Shown here one piece after another: positions 39,292 through 47,049 of a stretch of DNA of 64,000 bases. The notes below the pieces were generated by a model, which saw nothing but the letters and a program-made list of their open reading frames with translations, was not told the origin of the DNA and did no database searches. The translations under genes and the position numbers were made by a program. Numbering within the stretch: the stretch's first letter is position 1; every line of letters begins with the position of its first letter. Source of the DNA: Variovorax sp. V213 (GTDB lineage: Bacteria; Pseudomonadota; Gammaproteobacteria; Burkholderiales; Burkholderiaceae_C); the NCBI RefSeq assembly GCF_041154455.1, contig NZ_AP028664.1, positions 1,117,001-1,181,000 of the forward strand, in the 5' to 3' direction.

Positions 39292-40548
39292 TCAATCTTC
39301 CATCTTCAGCCGCCGCATGAGCCAGTTCGCGGTGAACTCGAAGTGCTCTCGCATGTTCAGCTCCGCCGTGTGACCATCATCCCCAAACACCAGTTGCGTC
39401 ACATTGAAGCCAAGAGCCGCAAGAGAAGCAGGTTCATCCCTGGAGACGAGATCTTCGCGAGCGCCGTTCACCATGAGAATGGCTTTGCTCAATTGCACCG
39501 TAGTCGGCGTCTTCAATTGACGTGAGAGCTGGAATGCTTCGTAGTATTCGCACATTGCTTGACGAGGTGCCGTCTGCGGATTCATGTTCGCAAACACGGT
39601 GTAGGGTGCGACGATCCATGCAGGAGCAATCTTGCAATGCGCCTGTCCAAAGCTCGAATCGCTGGGGCCGCCTATGTTGACAATCGCCTTGTAGAAGTCG
39701 TTCCTCAGCCCGCCAAGCGTTCCCAGATAGCCCCCCATGCTCCAGCCATAGACGGCCACTCGGCTCGAGTCCAGGTCGCCGCGGGTCTTGATGTAGTCGG
39801 CAACCGTGTCGAACATCACAGAGGACTCCGGACGGAATCCAAGCTGGTTCTCCCCAGTGTCTGGATTTTCCACAATGATGGTGGCGAAACCGCGACTCAT
39901 GAAGTAGTCGCTGTGCCGGATCATCTCCGTCTTCAAGTTGTCGAGGCCGCCGAGAACAACCAGCACCGGCAGCTTTTCGTTGCTGCGGTGTCGTGTCGAC
40001 GGTGCCCGGAAGTAGCCGACGAATTCTTTCTCTCCGGTCTTGAACGTGATCCGTTGGAGCGGTTTTCCCAGAAGCGCGTGGGCTCGTTCGGTCGCCTGCA
40101 GATCCGCGGCGGGGACACGCTTGGGAAGCCGATTCATCCGCAGGTAGAAAGCGGCCTTCTTGTATTCGGCCGATGCAGCAGTGCTGTCGCCACGCTCTTC
40201 GGCCACGCGGGCTCGTTCCAGATGCACCTGAGCGGGCTTGCTGAAAGTCGCTTGCCAGACCGCCTGCGAAGGCCCGGCGTGTTCTGGCAGCGCTCGGACG
40301 ATGTCGTCGAACGCGCTTGCTTTGATGCCGGCATCCTCGAGCCACCAGCAGATGTTGAATTTGAACGAAGGATGCATGCGAGCGATGCCTCCCGGGTACC
40401 CCGCCTGTCCTTCTCTGCAGAACTCGGCCATGCTGTCTGCAGCCCTGGCCGAAGGAATGCTCTGCGCTGCGGATTCCTGCGGCGCTGCCGCGATGGAAAG
40501 AACAGCTGCGAAGGCCGTCAGGAGTTTCAAGATCAATCTGTTCGTCAC
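39292..40548 (-). CDS. exported alpha/beta hydrolase (FrsA/DUF1100-like esterase)
   Basis: Predicted secreted or periplasmic hydrolase of 418 aa. A signal peptide covers about residues 1-29 (LILKLLTAFAAVLSIAAAPQESAAQ). The nucleophile elbow is GWSMGG (about 265-270), and the acid and histidine are plausibly in NGARED and GDDGHTAEL near the C-terminus. A helical lid-like insert occupies residues 80-160. The gene starts with GTG at 40548 with AAGGGAA upstream. It is coupled to the downstream-on-map reductase gene and sits in a locally lower-GC segment with a TetR. Substrate unknown. Confidence 0.82.
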   Translation of the reverse strand: MTNRLILKLLTAFAAVLSIAAAPQESAAQSIPSARAADSMAEFCREGQAGYPGGIARMHPSFKFNICWWLEDAGIKASAFDDIVRALPEHAGPSQAVWQATFSKPAQVHLERARVAEERGDSTAASAEYKKAAFYLRMNRLPKRVPAADLQATERAHALLGKPLQRITFKTGEKEFVGYFRAPSTRHRSNEKLPVLVVLGGLDNLKTEMIRHSDYFMSRGFATIIVENPDTGENQLGFRPESSVMFDTVADYIKTRGDLDSSRVAVYGWSMGGYLGTLGGLRNDFYKAIVNIGGPSDSSFGQAHCKIAPAWIVAPYTVFANMNPQTAPRQAMCEYYEAFQLSRQLKTPTTVQLSKAILMVNGAREDLVSRDEPASLAALGFNVTQLVFGDDGHTAELNMREHFEFTANWLMRRLKMED

Positions 40549-40562
40549 GGTCTTTCCCTTGC

Positions 40563-41621
40563 TCAGGACTCGATTTGGGTCGACATGCTTGGCAGCCAGT
40601 CATTGCCGCGATACCAGGCGACCGTATCGGCAACGGTTTGCTCAATCGGGCGAAACTTCAGTTGAAGCTTCTGCTCGCTCTTCGTGTGATTGAAATGGCT
40701 GCGCCCCGCCTCCTTGCGCATCAGCCGGACAGTCGCCAGGCTGAGCAGGATGGGCTTGCCGCTGATCCGCGCATAGAGTTCCTGTACCGCCGCCAAGAGA
40801 TACAGGAGCGCAAAGGACAAATGGCGTGTCGGCGTCTTGATGCCCGCGATCTTCCCCACCAGGGGCACCAATTCCTGCATCGTCATGTGGCGGCCGGCAG
40901 CCAGATAGCGTTCACCGCGCTGCCCCTGCTCCGCCGCCGAAATTTGCGCCCTCGCCACATCGCGGGCGTCGACAACGGAAAAGCTGCCGGGCAGCAACCC
41001 AGGTAATTTTCCGAGCACCACATCGTTGACAAATTGTCCCGACGAAGTAGGGCCGATATCGGCCGGCCCCCACATCCATCCTGGCAGGACAAAGCTCGCA
41101 TGCATGTCCGGGTGCCTCGCAAGAAAGGCCGACACGACTTGATCGGCCAGTATCTTGCTGCGGTAGTAGTCGTCGTCGGCATCTGCCAGGTCACGCAGGC
41201 AGGTTTCGTCAATGGGCATGTCCGGCTCGCCATTCAGCACCGCGATGGACGAGGTCTGAACGAAGCGCCGGATGCCGGCGCAGTAGGCCTGCTCGATGAG
41301 CTGCTGCGTGCCGTCCACGTTGATGCGCTTGAGCTCTCCCCAGTGGCTGCCGCCCTTGAAGTTGTCCCGGAAGAACGCGGCGGTGTGGAACACCACGTCG
41401 CATCCTTGCAGTGCGTTGGAGAAAGCGGGTACATCCGCCATGTCGCCCAGCACCAGCTCGACGCCTTTCACCCCTGCAAACTGTTGTCGACCTTTGGCCT
41501 CCGAGCGGACGAGGGCCTTGACAGAGACGCCTCGCACGAGGAGCTCGCGTACAAGGTTGTTGCCGAGAAGGCCGGTAGCGCCGGTGACAAACGCGGACCT
41601 CAGGTTTCTGGTTTTTTCCAT
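40563..41621 (-). CDS. NAD-dependent epimerase/dihydroflavonol-4-reductase-like protein
   Basis: Extended short-chain dehydrogenase of 352 aa. The nucleotide motif GATGLLGNNLV is at 15-25. The catalytic YxxxK is in DDYYRSKILAD and the serine in VQTSSIAVLNG. GDMADVPAFSNALQGCDVVFHTAA is the usual cofactor-site strand and helix. First gene of a two-gene operon with the hydrolase, divergent from TetR with three candidate operators between. Probably reduces a ketone or modifies a sterol/flavonoid-like compound; this is inference. Confidence 0.87.
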   Translation of the reverse strand: MEKTRNLRSAFVTGATGLLGNNLVRELLVRGVSVKALVRSEAKGRQQFAGVKGVELVLGDMADVPAFSNALQGCDVVFHTAAFFRDNFKGGSHWGELKRINVDGTQQLIEQAYCAGIRRFVQTSSIAVLNGEPDMPIDETCLRDLADADDDYYRSKILADQVVSAFLARHPDMHASFVLPGWMWGPADIGPTSSGQFVNDVVLGKLPGLLPGSFSVVDARDVARAQISAAEQGQRGERYLAAGRHMTMQELVPLVGKIAGIKTPTRHLSFALLYLLAAVQELYARISGKPILLSLATVRLMRKEAGRSHFNHTKSEQKLQLKFRPIEQTVADTVAWYRGNDWLPSMSTQIES

Positions 41622-41632
41622 ATCGATTGAAT

Positions 41633-41766
41633 TTCAAAGATCAAATGATCTTTGAATGTATCTCTGCCATTTTGAAATATCAAGTGATATCTGAGCCTCG
41701 ATGTTCGGCGTTGTTTTCGGAAAGCGCGACCGCCAGTCGATATCCAAAGTTCATGTGATATCTTTT
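41633..41766. promoter_or_regulatory. three TetR-type operator sites in the divergent promoter region
   Basis: The 150-base gap between reductase and tetR is AT-rich. Site 1 is TTCAAAGATC and GATCTTTGAA around AAAT (41633-41656, 10-base perfect arms). Site 2 is ATATCA-AG-TGATAT (41677-41690). Site 3 is TTCATGTGATATC ending near 41762, next to the tetR start. All share a TCAnnTGAT core, the mark of one repeated operator. Confidence 0.75.
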
Positions 41767-41771
41767 GAGAC

Positions 41772-42464
41772 ATGAGCCCAGCGACAGCAAGAAAGCGCCT
41801 GACCCGCGAGGAAAGCCGGGCGCAGACGCGCGAGCGTCTGATCGAAACCGCGCAGCACTTGTTTGTGTCGAACGGGTATGGGGGCGCGTCGATCCGCGAC
41901 ATCGCGGACAAGGCGGGCTACTCCCAAGGCGCCTTCTATTCGAACTTTTCGAGCAAGGAGGACGTCCTGCTGGAGTTGCTGCGACGGCATATGGAAGCGG
42001 AAGCGGCGCAGCTATCCAAGGTCATGGGCAACGACCGACAAAAGCCCGAGCAGATGCTGGCCGAACTGGAAGCCTGGGCTTCCACGCTCAATCACGATGC
42101 CGATTGGTGCATGCTTTCCATCGAACTGCAGCTGCATGCCAACCGCAGTCAAACCTTCGCTGCGGAGTACCAGAAGGTGTGGGACAAGCACCGGTCCGAG
42201 ATCGGCGGCGTGATCGGCCAGCTGTTCAACAAACTCGGGCGCATGCCTCCTGCCGCACCGGACGAACTGGCCGCTGCCTTCATGGCACTGTCGCACGGGC
42301 TGGCATTGCAGCGGACGACCACCCGTTCGGATCCCTCGGGACGGTTGATCATGGTGTTCCTGCGCGGACTGATCGCAGGTGCGGAACGCCTGGGAACCAC
42401 GGCTGTCGCGCCGACTGACTCCTCTTCGCGCGAGCTGAAAAAACGCAGACCCTCCCCAGACTAG
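41772..42464 (+). CDS. TetR-family transcriptional repressor
   Basis: Regulator of 230 aa. The N-terminal HTH lies at about residues 15-60 (ETAQHLFVSNGYGGASIRDIADKAGYSQGAFYSNF split by helices), with an unusually basic extension before it and a basic tail (ELKKRRPS). The C-terminal ligand domain is helical. It is divergent from the reductase-hydrolase operon and very likely represses it and itself through the three sites between. Its last 4 bases overlap the convergent GntR gene. Confidence 0.92.
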   Translation: MSPATARKRLTREESRAQTRERLIETAQHLFVSNGYGGASIRDIADKAGYSQGAFYSNFSSKEDVLLELLRRHMEAEAAQLSKVMGNDRQKPEQMLAELEAWASTLNHDADWCMLSIELQLHANRSQTFAAEYQKVWDKHRSEIGGVIGQLFNKLGRMPPAAPDELAAAFMALSHGLALQRTTTRSDPSGRLIMVFLRGLIAGAERLGTTAVAPTDSSSRELKKRRPSPD

Positions 42465-43216
42465 GCGAGCAGCGCCTTCACCAGGTCGAGCTGGCGGTCG
42501 GGCTTCTCGGTGCCGAGCTCCAGGCTGGCCTCGATGCGCTCCAGGTGGTCGATCATGCAAGCCACCGCGCCTTCCGCGTCGCCCTTGCGGCAGATGCGCA
42601 GGAACTCGGAGTGCTCGTCCGACGAGCAATGCGGGTCGTTCGACGAGTGATAGAGCATGGCGATCAGCGAGCTGCGCGCCACCAGCTCGCGCACCAGCTC
42701 GGCCAGGGTCTTGTTGCCGGTGGCCTCGGCCAGCGCCACGTGGAAATCGCCCAGCACCTTCTCGCGCACGGTGCCCGTGGTGGTGGTCTGGCGCAGCGCG
42801 GTGCGCTCGAAGCGGATGTGCTGCTCCAGCACCTGGTAGTCGCGCGGCCGTGCATTGGCGATGAACAGGCGCACCACTTCGCTTTCGAGGATGCGTCGCA
42901 CCGCAAACACCTCGCGTGCCTCCTGCACCGTGGGTTGGCAGACGAACGCGCCCTTGTCGGGAATCATCTCGATGAGCTTGTCTTTCGACAGCATGAGCAA
43001 AGCCGCGCGGATCTTGGTGCGGCTCACCGAATAGACGCGACCCAGCGCCTCCTCGCGCAGCCAGGTGCCGGGCGGCAGGCGCTTCTCGACGATGGCGGTG
43101 GCGATGTCCTGCGCGATGCTCTCGATGGAGCTGCCCTTGTCGGCGGCAGCCGCACCGTTCTCGGCGGGAGCGGCGGTGGCAGGGGAGGCGGAAGATTTGG
43201 AACTGGCGCGGGGCAT
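42461..43216 (-). CDS. GntR-family regulator with FCD domain
   Basis: Regulator of 251 aa with a 30-residue Ala/Ser-rich N-terminal tail, then the winged helix (IVEKRLPPGTWLREEALGRVYSVSRTKIRAAL) and an FCD domain with metal-type histidines in GDFHVALAEATG and SDEHSEFLR. It is the third gene of a leftward run NCS1-racemase-gntR. Its probable operator is the TTGTATACA core found upstream of the NCS1 gene and, 6 kb away, of the NCS2 gene. Confidence 0.9.
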   Translation of the reverse strand: MPRASSKSSASPATAAPAENGAAAADKGSSIESIAQDIATAIVEKRLPPGTWLREEALGRVYSVSRTKIRAALLMLSKDKLIEMIPDKGAFVCQPTVQEAREVFAVRRILESEVVRLFIANARPRDYQVLEQHIRFERTALRQTTTTGTVREKVLGDFHVALAEATGNKTLAELVRELVARSSLIAMLYHSSNDPHCSSDEHSEFLRICRKGDAEGAVACMIDHLERIEASLELGTEKPDRQLDLVKALLA

Positions 43217-43264
43217 GGCGGGATTGTGGCTCAGCGGGATTGCCGGCGCGCCCGCACATCCTTC

Positions 43265-44005
43265 TTACGGGCCGGCCAGGGTGAAGCCCTCGAGCGCGCC
43301 CGTCATGCGCTTGGGCAGCGGATGGGCCAGTTCGCCGCGCTTGCTGGTCGAAAGCTTCAGCGCGACCAGCGATTCGATGAGCTTGGTGCCCGCGGCCACG
43401 CCATCGATCACCGGCACGCCGAGCAGGCCGCCGATGTGCTCGCACAGGTCGGTCATGCCCGCGCAGCCGAGCACGATGCAGTCGGAGCCGTCTTCCTCGA
43501 GCGCGCGCCTGCATTCCCGGACGATGCGCTCGCGCGCGTTGGAGCCGGGCTCTTCGAGTTCGAGCACCGGCAGCTCGCAGGCGCGCACGTTGGCGCAGAA
43601 GCGTTCCATGCCGTAGATCTCGGCCAGGTGCCAGGCCTGGCCCATCGTGCGGCCCAGCGTGGTCACCACGCTGAAGCGGCTGCCCACCATGCTGGCCATG
43701 TGCATCGCGGCCTCGGCAATGCCCACCACCGGGCCGCGCGCCAGTTCGCGGGCGGCCTTCAGGCCCGGATCGCCGAAGCAGGCGATCACGTAGCCGTCGA
43801 TGCCGTCGCGCTCGCCGGCCGCGATCTCCTGCAGCAGGCCTGGCACGGCCAGCGCCTCGTCGTAGTGGCTCTCGATGGAGACCGGGCCCATGGCCGGACT
43901 GACCGCGACGATTTCCGTGCCGGCGTGCGCCACCGCGCGGGCGCAGGCGCCGATCTTCTCGGTCATGCTCCAGGTGGTGTTGGGATTGATGATCTTGATG
44001 CGCAC
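43265..44005 (-). CDS. Asp/Glu/hydantoin racemase family protein
   Basis: Cofactor-independent racemase of 246 aa. The family start INPNTT is at residues 6-11 and the catalytic cysteines are C76 (IACFGDPG) and C181 (VLGCAGMTDL). Closest in style to hydantoin or allantoin racemases (HyuE/HpxA). The gene starts with GTG at 44005 behind AAGGAA. It follows the NCS1 transporter gene by 25 bases; together they suggest uptake and racemisation of a 5-substituted hydantoin or allantoin. Confidence 0.9.
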   Translation of the reverse strand: MRIKIINPNTTWSMTEKIGACARAVAHAGTEIVAVSPAMGPVSIESHYDEALAVPGLLQEIAAGERDGIDGYVIACFGDPGLKAARELARGPVVGIAEAAMHMASMVGSRFSVVTTLGRTMGQAWHLAEIYGMERFCANVRACELPVLELEEPGSNARERIVRECRRALEEDGSDCIVLGCAGMTDLCEHIGGLLGVPVIDGVAAGTKLIESLVALKLSTSKRGELAHPLPKRMTGALEGFTLAGP

Positions 44006-44030
44006 GGCGCGTTCCTTCTCTTTCAGTGTT

Positions 44031-45524
44031 TCAGGTCTTGTTGTTGCGGTTCAGCAGCACGTAGAGCACGAAGCCCAGACCCATGCCGATGAACCATGCA
44101 TAGTTCGCGCCACCGCGCAGCGCCGGCACCATCACGCAAAGAATCGGCACCAGCGCGGAGGGGATCAGCGCCTGGATCGCCTTCGGGTTGTAGCCGCCGC
44201 TGTACCAGTACTTGCCCTGCTTGCTCATGGTGTAGAGCGCGTCGACGTCGATCCGTTGCTTGCGCACGATGTAGTAGTCGGCAATCAGGATGCCGAACAG
44301 CGGCCCGATGAACGAGCCCAGCACATCGAGCGTGTAGTGAATGACCTCGGGGCTGTTGTAGAGGTTCCAGGGCGTCAGGAACACCGAGCCCACCGCGGCG
44401 ATCATGCCGCCCGTGCGCCAGCTGATGTGCTGCGGCGCCACGTTCGAGAAGTCGAAGGCCGGCGAGACGAAGTTGGCGACGATGTTGATGCCGATGGTGG
44501 CGATCATGAAGGTCAGTGCGCCCAGCACCACGGCGGTGGTGCTGTCGATCTTGCCCACGGTGTGCACCGGATCGGTGATCAGCTCGCCGAACACCGGCAG
44601 CGTGGCGGCCGTGGTGATCACCGTCAGCAGCGAGAAGAAGACGAAGTTGATCGGCAGGCCCCAGAAGTTGCCTTTCTTCACCGCGTCGAAGCTCTTGCCG
44701 TAGCGCGAGAAGTCGCCAAAGTTGAGCATCGGGCCGCTGAAGTAGCTCACCACCAGCGCAATGGCCGAGAGCATCACCGGCAGCGCGTCCCAGCCCTGGA
44801 ACTTGATGCCGCCCAGGTTCAGGTCGATCTTGCTCCAGCCTGCCTTCCACACCAGCCAGCCGCAGAGTACGGCCATCACCACGTACACGGCCGGGCCGGC
44901 CCAGTCGATGAACTTGCGAATGGCTTCCATGCCGTGCCAGAACACGAAGGCCTGCAGCACCCACATGATCATGAACGCCACCCAGCCCAGTGTCGACAGG
45001 CCCGCGAAGCCGTGCCGGGCCACGTCGGCATACGGCGCGAGGTTGGGGAACATGTGCAGCGCCAGCACCATGAAGGCGGCCGATGCGAGATACGTCTGCA
45101 CACCGTACCAGGCCACCGCGATCAGTCCGCGGATGATGGCCGGGATGTTGGCGCCCAGCACGCCGAACGAGGCGCGGCAAACCACCGGGTAGGGCACCCC
45201 CGTCACCTGGCTCGGCTTGGCCACCAGGTTGCAGAAGAACTGCACGATCACGATGCCCACGAGCAGCGACACCAGCACCTGCCAGCTCGACAGGCCCAGC
45301 GCGAACAGGCTGCCGGCCGTGATGTAGCCGCCCACGCTGTGCACGTCGGACATCCAGAACGCAAAGATGTTGTATTGGCCCCAGGTCTGCTTCTTGAGCG
45401 GGGCCAGGTCTTCGTTGGTCAGCCGCGGGTGGTAGCCGGGCTTGATCAGCGCGTTGGATTCGGCATGCGGCGCATGGCCGGCTTCGCTCGCCCCCGCGGG
45501 GGCCTGGCTGACGACTGTGCTCAT
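44031..45524 (-). CDS. NCS1 family nucleobase/hydantoin/allantoin transporter
   Basis: Inner-membrane symporter of 497 aa with about 12 hydrophobic segments. NCS1 hallmarks are the N-terminal LKKQTWGQYNIFAFWMSDVHSVGGY region split across residues 43-67, FGVLGANIPAIIRGL and GDFSRYGKS in the middle, and the ADYYIVRKQ segment late. It starts at 45524 behind GAGGAAA; the frame is open to 46409 only as shadow. With the racemase it likely imports hydantoins, allantoin or a pyrimidine/purine. Confidence 0.92.
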   Translation of the reverse strand: MSTVVSQAPAGASEAGHAPHAESNALIKPGYHPRLTNEDLAPLKKQTWGQYNIFAFWMSDVHSVGGYITAGSLFALGLSSWQVLVSLLVGIVIVQFFCNLVAKPSQVTGVPYPVVCRASFGVLGANIPAIIRGLIAVAWYGVQTYLASAAFMVLALHMFPNLAPYADVARHGFAGLSTLGWVAFMIMWVLQAFVFWHGMEAIRKFIDWAGPAVYVVMAVLCGWLVWKAGWSKIDLNLGGIKFQGWDALPVMLSAIALVVSYFSGPMLNFGDFSRYGKSFDAVKKGNFWGLPINFVFFSLLTVITTAATLPVFGELITDPVHTVGKIDSTTAVVLGALTFMIATIGINIVANFVSPAFDFSNVAPQHISWRTGGMIAAVGSVFLTPWNLYNSPEVIHYTLDVLGSFIGPLFGILIADYYIVRKQRIDVDALYTMSKQGKYWYSGGYNPKAIQALIPSALVPILCVMVPALRGGANYAWFIGMGLGFVLYVLLNRNNKT

Positions 45525-45565
45525 GGTCTTTCCTCGTGCGAATGGTGGGTTGAGGGGCCGTTTTT

Positions 45566-45586
45566 CCGGCGCGAATTTCGCGCCGG
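45566..45586. repeat. 21-base GC palindrome in the NCS1 leader
   Basis: CCGGCGCGAA and TTCGCGCCGG flank a single T, 42-62 bases upstream of the NCS1 start codon. As RNA it would form a 9-base stem with a 3-base loop, but no T run follows on either strand, so it is not a classical terminator. It may be an operator or a leader structure. Confidence 0.5.
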
Positions 45587-45601
45587 GTATCGGGTGCGTT
45601 A

Positions 45602-45613
45602 TTTGTATACAAA
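45602..45613. promoter_or_regulatory. TTTGTATACAAA operator upstream of the NCS1 gene
   Basis: A perfect 12-base palindrome 78-89 bases upstream of the NCS1 start. Its TATACA could be the -10 of the leftward promoter, with a poor -35. The same TTGTATACA core stands upstream of the NCS2 gene. The nearest candidate binder is the FCD-GntR encoded two genes downstream. Confidence 0.65.
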
Positions 45614-45689
45614 AACAGTGTGCAATCAAGGCCATCCGGCAATTCATATATCCGTAGATTCCCGGGGGTGAGGCTGGGGTGTTGAAATC

Positions 45690-45720
45690 TATAATATGGA
45701 CATACATCCACAATATGGAC
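45690..45720 (+). promoter_or_regulatory. promoter of the cupin cluster with TATAAT and repeated elements
   Basis: A perfect TATAAT lies at 45690-45695. AATATGGAC occurs twice (45693-45701 and 45712-45720). TGGA-N6-TCCA (45697-45710) is an inverted repeat reminiscent of the TGGAAATNATTTCCA-type sites of IclR proteins, one base shorter. No -35 is recognisable, fitting an activated promoter. Transcription starting near 45702 would exclude the ATG at 45696. Confidence 0.5.
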
Positions 45721-45728
45721 GAATCCGC

Positions 45729-46256
45729 ATGCCACTCGATGATTCCGACCCGAACCCGAAGACCCCTTACCAATACCCGAACCCGCCCGACGCACTGCCC
45801 GAGATCGTGGTGCCGCACGCCATTCCGACGGACGAGCGCCTGTGGGTGCCGCAGGCCGAGAACGTGTGGTTCCGCCCGCTGTGCCTGAACGCGAGCCAGG
45901 GTTACTGGATGAATCTGCTGCGCGTGCGCAAGTCGGGGGTGCTCAGCCGCCATCGCCATCCGCAGGCGGTGCATGGCTTCGTGCTGAAGGGCCGCTGGCG
46001 CTACCTCGAACATGACTGGGAAGCGACCGAAGGCAGCTACGTCTTCGAGCCGCCGGGTGAAACGCACACCCTCTACGTGCCCGAAGACGTCGAGGAAATG
46101 ATCACGTATTTCCAGGTCAACGGGGTCATGTACTACACCGATCCATGGGGCAAGGGCATCGGCTACGAGGACGTGTTCACCAAGATCGACATGTGCCGCA
46201 AGCACTTCGATGCCGTCGGCCTGGGTGCGGATTACGTCAAGCAGTTCATTCGATGA
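45729..46256 (+). CDS. cupin-domain protein, 2,4'-dihydroxyacetophenone dioxygenase-like
   Basis: Cupin of 175 aa. The metal-ligand histidines are in LSRHRHPQAVHGFVLKG and the second cupin motif in YVFEPPGETHTLYV. N-terminal NVWFRPLCLNASQGYWMNLLR and C-terminal WGKGIGYEDVFTKIDMCRKHF resemble the dioxygenase that cleaves 2,4'-dihydroxyacetophenone in 4-hydroxyacetophenone catabolism, as I recall that family. I place the start at 45729; the ATG at 45696 overlaps the TATAAT box. It is the first gene of a rightward cluster of two SDRs, a Bug receptor and IclR. Confidence 0.82.
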   Translation: MPLDDSDPNPKTPYQYPNPPDALPEIVVPHAIPTDERLWVPQAENVWFRPLCLNASQGYWMNLLRVRKSGVLSRHRHPQAVHGFVLKGRWRYLEHDWEATEGSYVFEPPGETHTLYVPEDVEEMITYFQVNGVMYYTDPWGKGIGYEDVFTKIDMCRKHFDAVGLGADYVKQFIR

Positions 46257-46993
46257 CCGGCGGACGCCTTGCAATGGCCCGCTACGACTTCGCGGGCCGG
46301 GCCGGTGTCGTGACCGGCGGCGCCAGCGGTATCGGCGCGGAGGTCGTCCAACGCTTGCGAGAAAGCGGAGCGCGTGTCGCCGTGTGGGACCTGGCCGAGC
46401 CTGCTGCAAGCGACGACGCCTGGCGCGTCGATGTGAGCGACCTGGCCGGCGTCGAGGACGCGGCCCGCGATACCGCGGCCCGTTTCGGCCGCATCGACTT
46501 CGTCGTGAACAGCGCCGGCCTTGCCGGCCCCACCATGCCGTTGGCCGAGTACGACCCGAAGACGTGGCGCCGCATCGTCGATGTCAACCTCCTCGGCACC
46601 TTTCACGTCTGCCGCGCGCTGGTGCCGTATCTGCGCCGGGCCGGGGCAGGGCGCATCGTCAACATCGCCTCGCTGGCCGGCAAGGAGGGCACGCCCAACG
46701 CCTCCGCCTACAGCTCGGCCAAGGCGGGCGTGCTGGCATTGACCAAGTCGCTCGGCAAGGAACTGGCGGGCACCGGCATCCTGGTGAATGCGATCGCGCC
46801 AGCCGCCGTGCGCACGCCCATCCTCGAGCAGATGTCGCCCGCCCACGTGCAGGCCATGATCGACAAGAGCCCCATGCAGCGGCTGGGCGAAAGCAGCGAA
46901 GTGGCCGAAATGGTGGCCTGGCTTTGCTCGGGATCGTGCAGCTTCAACACCGGCGCGGTGTTCGACCTTTCAGGCGGGCGCGCGACTTACTGA
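46253..46993 (+). CDS. short-chain dehydrogenase/reductase
   Basis: Classical SDR of 246 aa. The NAD(P) motif TGGASGIG, NSAG, catalytic serine in NIASLAG and YSSAKAG (YxxxK) are all present. The ATG at 46253 overlaps the cupin stop (ATGA), the favoured start by coupling; an alternative ATG at 46274 is possible. It ends FDLSGGRATY. The acidic residue after the second strand (VWDL) favours NAD. Probably oxidises an alcohol in the same pathway as the cupin. Confidence 0.9.
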   Translation: MTGGRLAMARYDFAGRAGVVTGGASGIGAEVVQRLRESGARVAVWDLAEPAASDDAWRVDVSDLAGVEDAARDTAARFGRIDFVVNSAGLAGPTMPLAEYDPKTWRRIVDVNLLGTFHVCRALVPYLRRAGAGRIVNIASLAGKEGTPNASAYSSAKAGVLALTKSLGKELAGTGILVNAIAPAAVRTPILEQMSPAHVQAMIDKSPMQRLGESSEVAEMVAWLCSGSCSFNTGAVFDLSGGRATY

Positions 46994-47049
46994 GTCGTTG
47001 CACTCCCTTTTTTTCCTTCCTCATCTCTTTCACCTCACGGAGACATTCC

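Noticed and set aside
42461..45524. A complete hydantoin-utilisation cluster
   Set aside because: Racemase and transporter are present, but no hydantoinase (dihydropyrimidinase-like) or adjacent carbamoylase; the M20 carbamoylase-like gene is about 18 kb away.
45566..45586. GC palindrome as a rho-independent terminator
   Set aside because: No T run follows the stem on either strand; the T run on the + strand precedes the stem instead.
45696..45728. ATG at 45696 as start of the cupin
   Set aside because: It overlaps the TATAAT box at 45690-45695, so the transcript would begin after it; the ATG at 45729 is preferred.
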